From an uncultured Bacteroidales bacterium (GTDB lineage: Bacteria; Bacteroidota; Bacteroidia; Bacteroidales; Paludibacteraceae): a DNA stretch of 5,768 bases. Location: NCBI GenBank assembly GCA_937910305.1, contig CALEPS010000037.1:1-5768 (forward strand). The letters are read 5' to 3'. The translations under genes were made by a program, and so were the position numbers. Positions 5,210 through 5,768 of the stretch are shown piece after piece (within the stretch, counting starts at the first letter, position 1; each line of letters opens with the position of its first letter). The notes under the pieces are model-generated. The model did no database searches. It was not told where the DNA came from and worked only from the letters and a program-made list of their open reading frames with translations.

Positions 5210-5768
5210 ATGGCAACACAAGAAGAAACATTTAAGAAAATCGTAGCGCACTGCAAGGAATACGGCTTTGTTTTTCCGTCCAGTGAGATATACGATGGTC
5301 TGGGTGCCGTATATGACTATGGTCAGAACGGCGTTGAGTTGAAGAACAATATCAAGCGTTATTGGTGGGATTCCATGACGCTGCTGCATGAGAATATCGT
5401 CGGTATCGATGCCGCTATCTTCATGCACCCTACTACTTGGAAGGCTTCGGGACACGTGGACGCATTCAACGACCCGCTGATTGACAACCGCGATTCCAAG
5501 AAGCGTTACCGCGCTGATGTGCTGATCGAAGATCAAATCGCTAAATACGACGAGAAGATCGCCAAAGAGGTAGAGAAAGCCCGCAAACGTTTCGGTGACT
5601 CCTTCGACGAGGAGATGTTCAAAGCCACGAACGAGCGCGTGAAAGAGCATATCGCTAAACGCGAGGCACTGCACGCACGTTACTCTAAGGCGATGAACGA
5701 GAACGACTTGGCGGAGTTGAAGCAGATCATCCTTGACGAGGAGATCGTTTGTCCTATTTCCGGCACCC
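5210..5768 (+). CDS. glyS: Glycyl-tRNA synthetase, N-terminal part (runs off the right edge)
   Basis: Class II aminoacyl-tRNA synthetase that charges tRNA-Gly with glycine in the cytoplasm. It is of the single-chain homodimeric type (sometimes called GlyQS), not the alpha2-beta2 type. Only 186 codons lie in the window; the family is usually a little over 500 residues. Seen here: FVFPSSEIYDGL (20-31) and YDYGQNGVELKNN (35-47) at the N-terminus, class II motif 1 region IFMHPTTWKASGHV (70-83) with FNDPLID (86-92), then a long Lys/Glu-rich helical stretch (about 104-178) of the type inserted between motifs 1 and 2 in Bacteroidetes enzymes, ending at CPISGT just before the expected motif 2. Many homologues read YDYGPLG where this has YDYGQNG. 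The ATG is preceded by its own promoter and has no obvious Shine-Dalgarno. No disruption is seen in the visible part. Confidence 0.95.
   Translation, partial: MATQEETFKKIVAHCKEYGFVFPSSEIYDGLGAVYDYGQNGVELKNNIKRYWWDSMTLLHENIVGIDAAIFMHPTTWKASGHVDAFNDPLIDNRDSKKRYRADVLIEDQIAKYDEKIAKEVEKARKRFGDSFDEEMFKATNERVKEHIAKREALHARYSKAMNENDLAELKQIILDEEIVCPISGT

Noticed and set aside
5135..5674. A 179-codon open frame on the minus strand opposite glyS
   Set aside because: It is antisense to a clearly conserved GlyRS N-terminus, spans the glyS promoter, and its translation resembles no protein I know; it is explained by the codon pattern of glyS.

Overview
The window reads as ordinary chromosome from a Bacteroidales bacterium, most likely Bacteroides or a close relative. 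Three things point there. Perfect matches to the Bacteroidetes promoter consensus (a -7 box TAnnTTTG with a TTTG-like box about 20 bp upstream) lie ahead of several genes. Starts mostly lack a clear Shine-Dalgarno sequence, and intergenic DNA is AT-rich. The gene content (DapL-type lysine/meso-DAP pathway, eukaryote-like single-chain glycyl-tRNA synthetase, an envelope protein with a Por-secretion-like C-terminus) also fits the phylum. The genus is inferred; no marker gene in the window fixes it.

Layout. Positions 1-33 are the tail of an intergenic region with a promoter-like box pointing left out of the window. On the minus strand, dapF (1216-2040) and dapL (34-1203) form a tight two-gene unit read right to left, 12 nt apart. 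Positions 2041-2256 hold a promoter-like pair for dapF, an AT-rich dyad, a strong intrinsic terminator with a UUCG loop, and five degenerate 8-bp tandem repeats. The terminator and repeats belong to the end of the next minus-strand gene, a 609-residue exported von Willebrand factor A (VWA) protein (2257-4086). A 159-bp divergent intergenic region follows. Rightward from it runs a 294-residue predicted outer-membrane beta-barrel protein (4246-5130) with a textbook Bacteroidetes promoter, and then, 79 bp on with its own promoter, the first 186 codons of glycyl-tRNA synthetase (5210 to the right edge).

How the genes work together. DapL makes LL-diaminopimelate directly from tetrahydrodipicolinate, and DapF epimerises it to meso-diaminopimelate for peptidoglycan and lysine, so the pair covers two consecutive steps. 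The VWA protein and the barrel protein are divergently transcribed and both are predicted to lie in the envelope; any functional link is inference from position only. GlyRS is housekeeping.

The points most worth a second look are the divergent DapL (two shortened loops and a Gly where reference DapLs have a Lys in the PLP-phosphate loop), the combination of a lipobox-like Cys with a type IX-like C-terminal domain on the VWA protein, and the 8-bp repeat array that overlaps that gene's stop codon and merges into its terminator. I found no mobile element, CRISPR array, RNA gene or clear accessory island.
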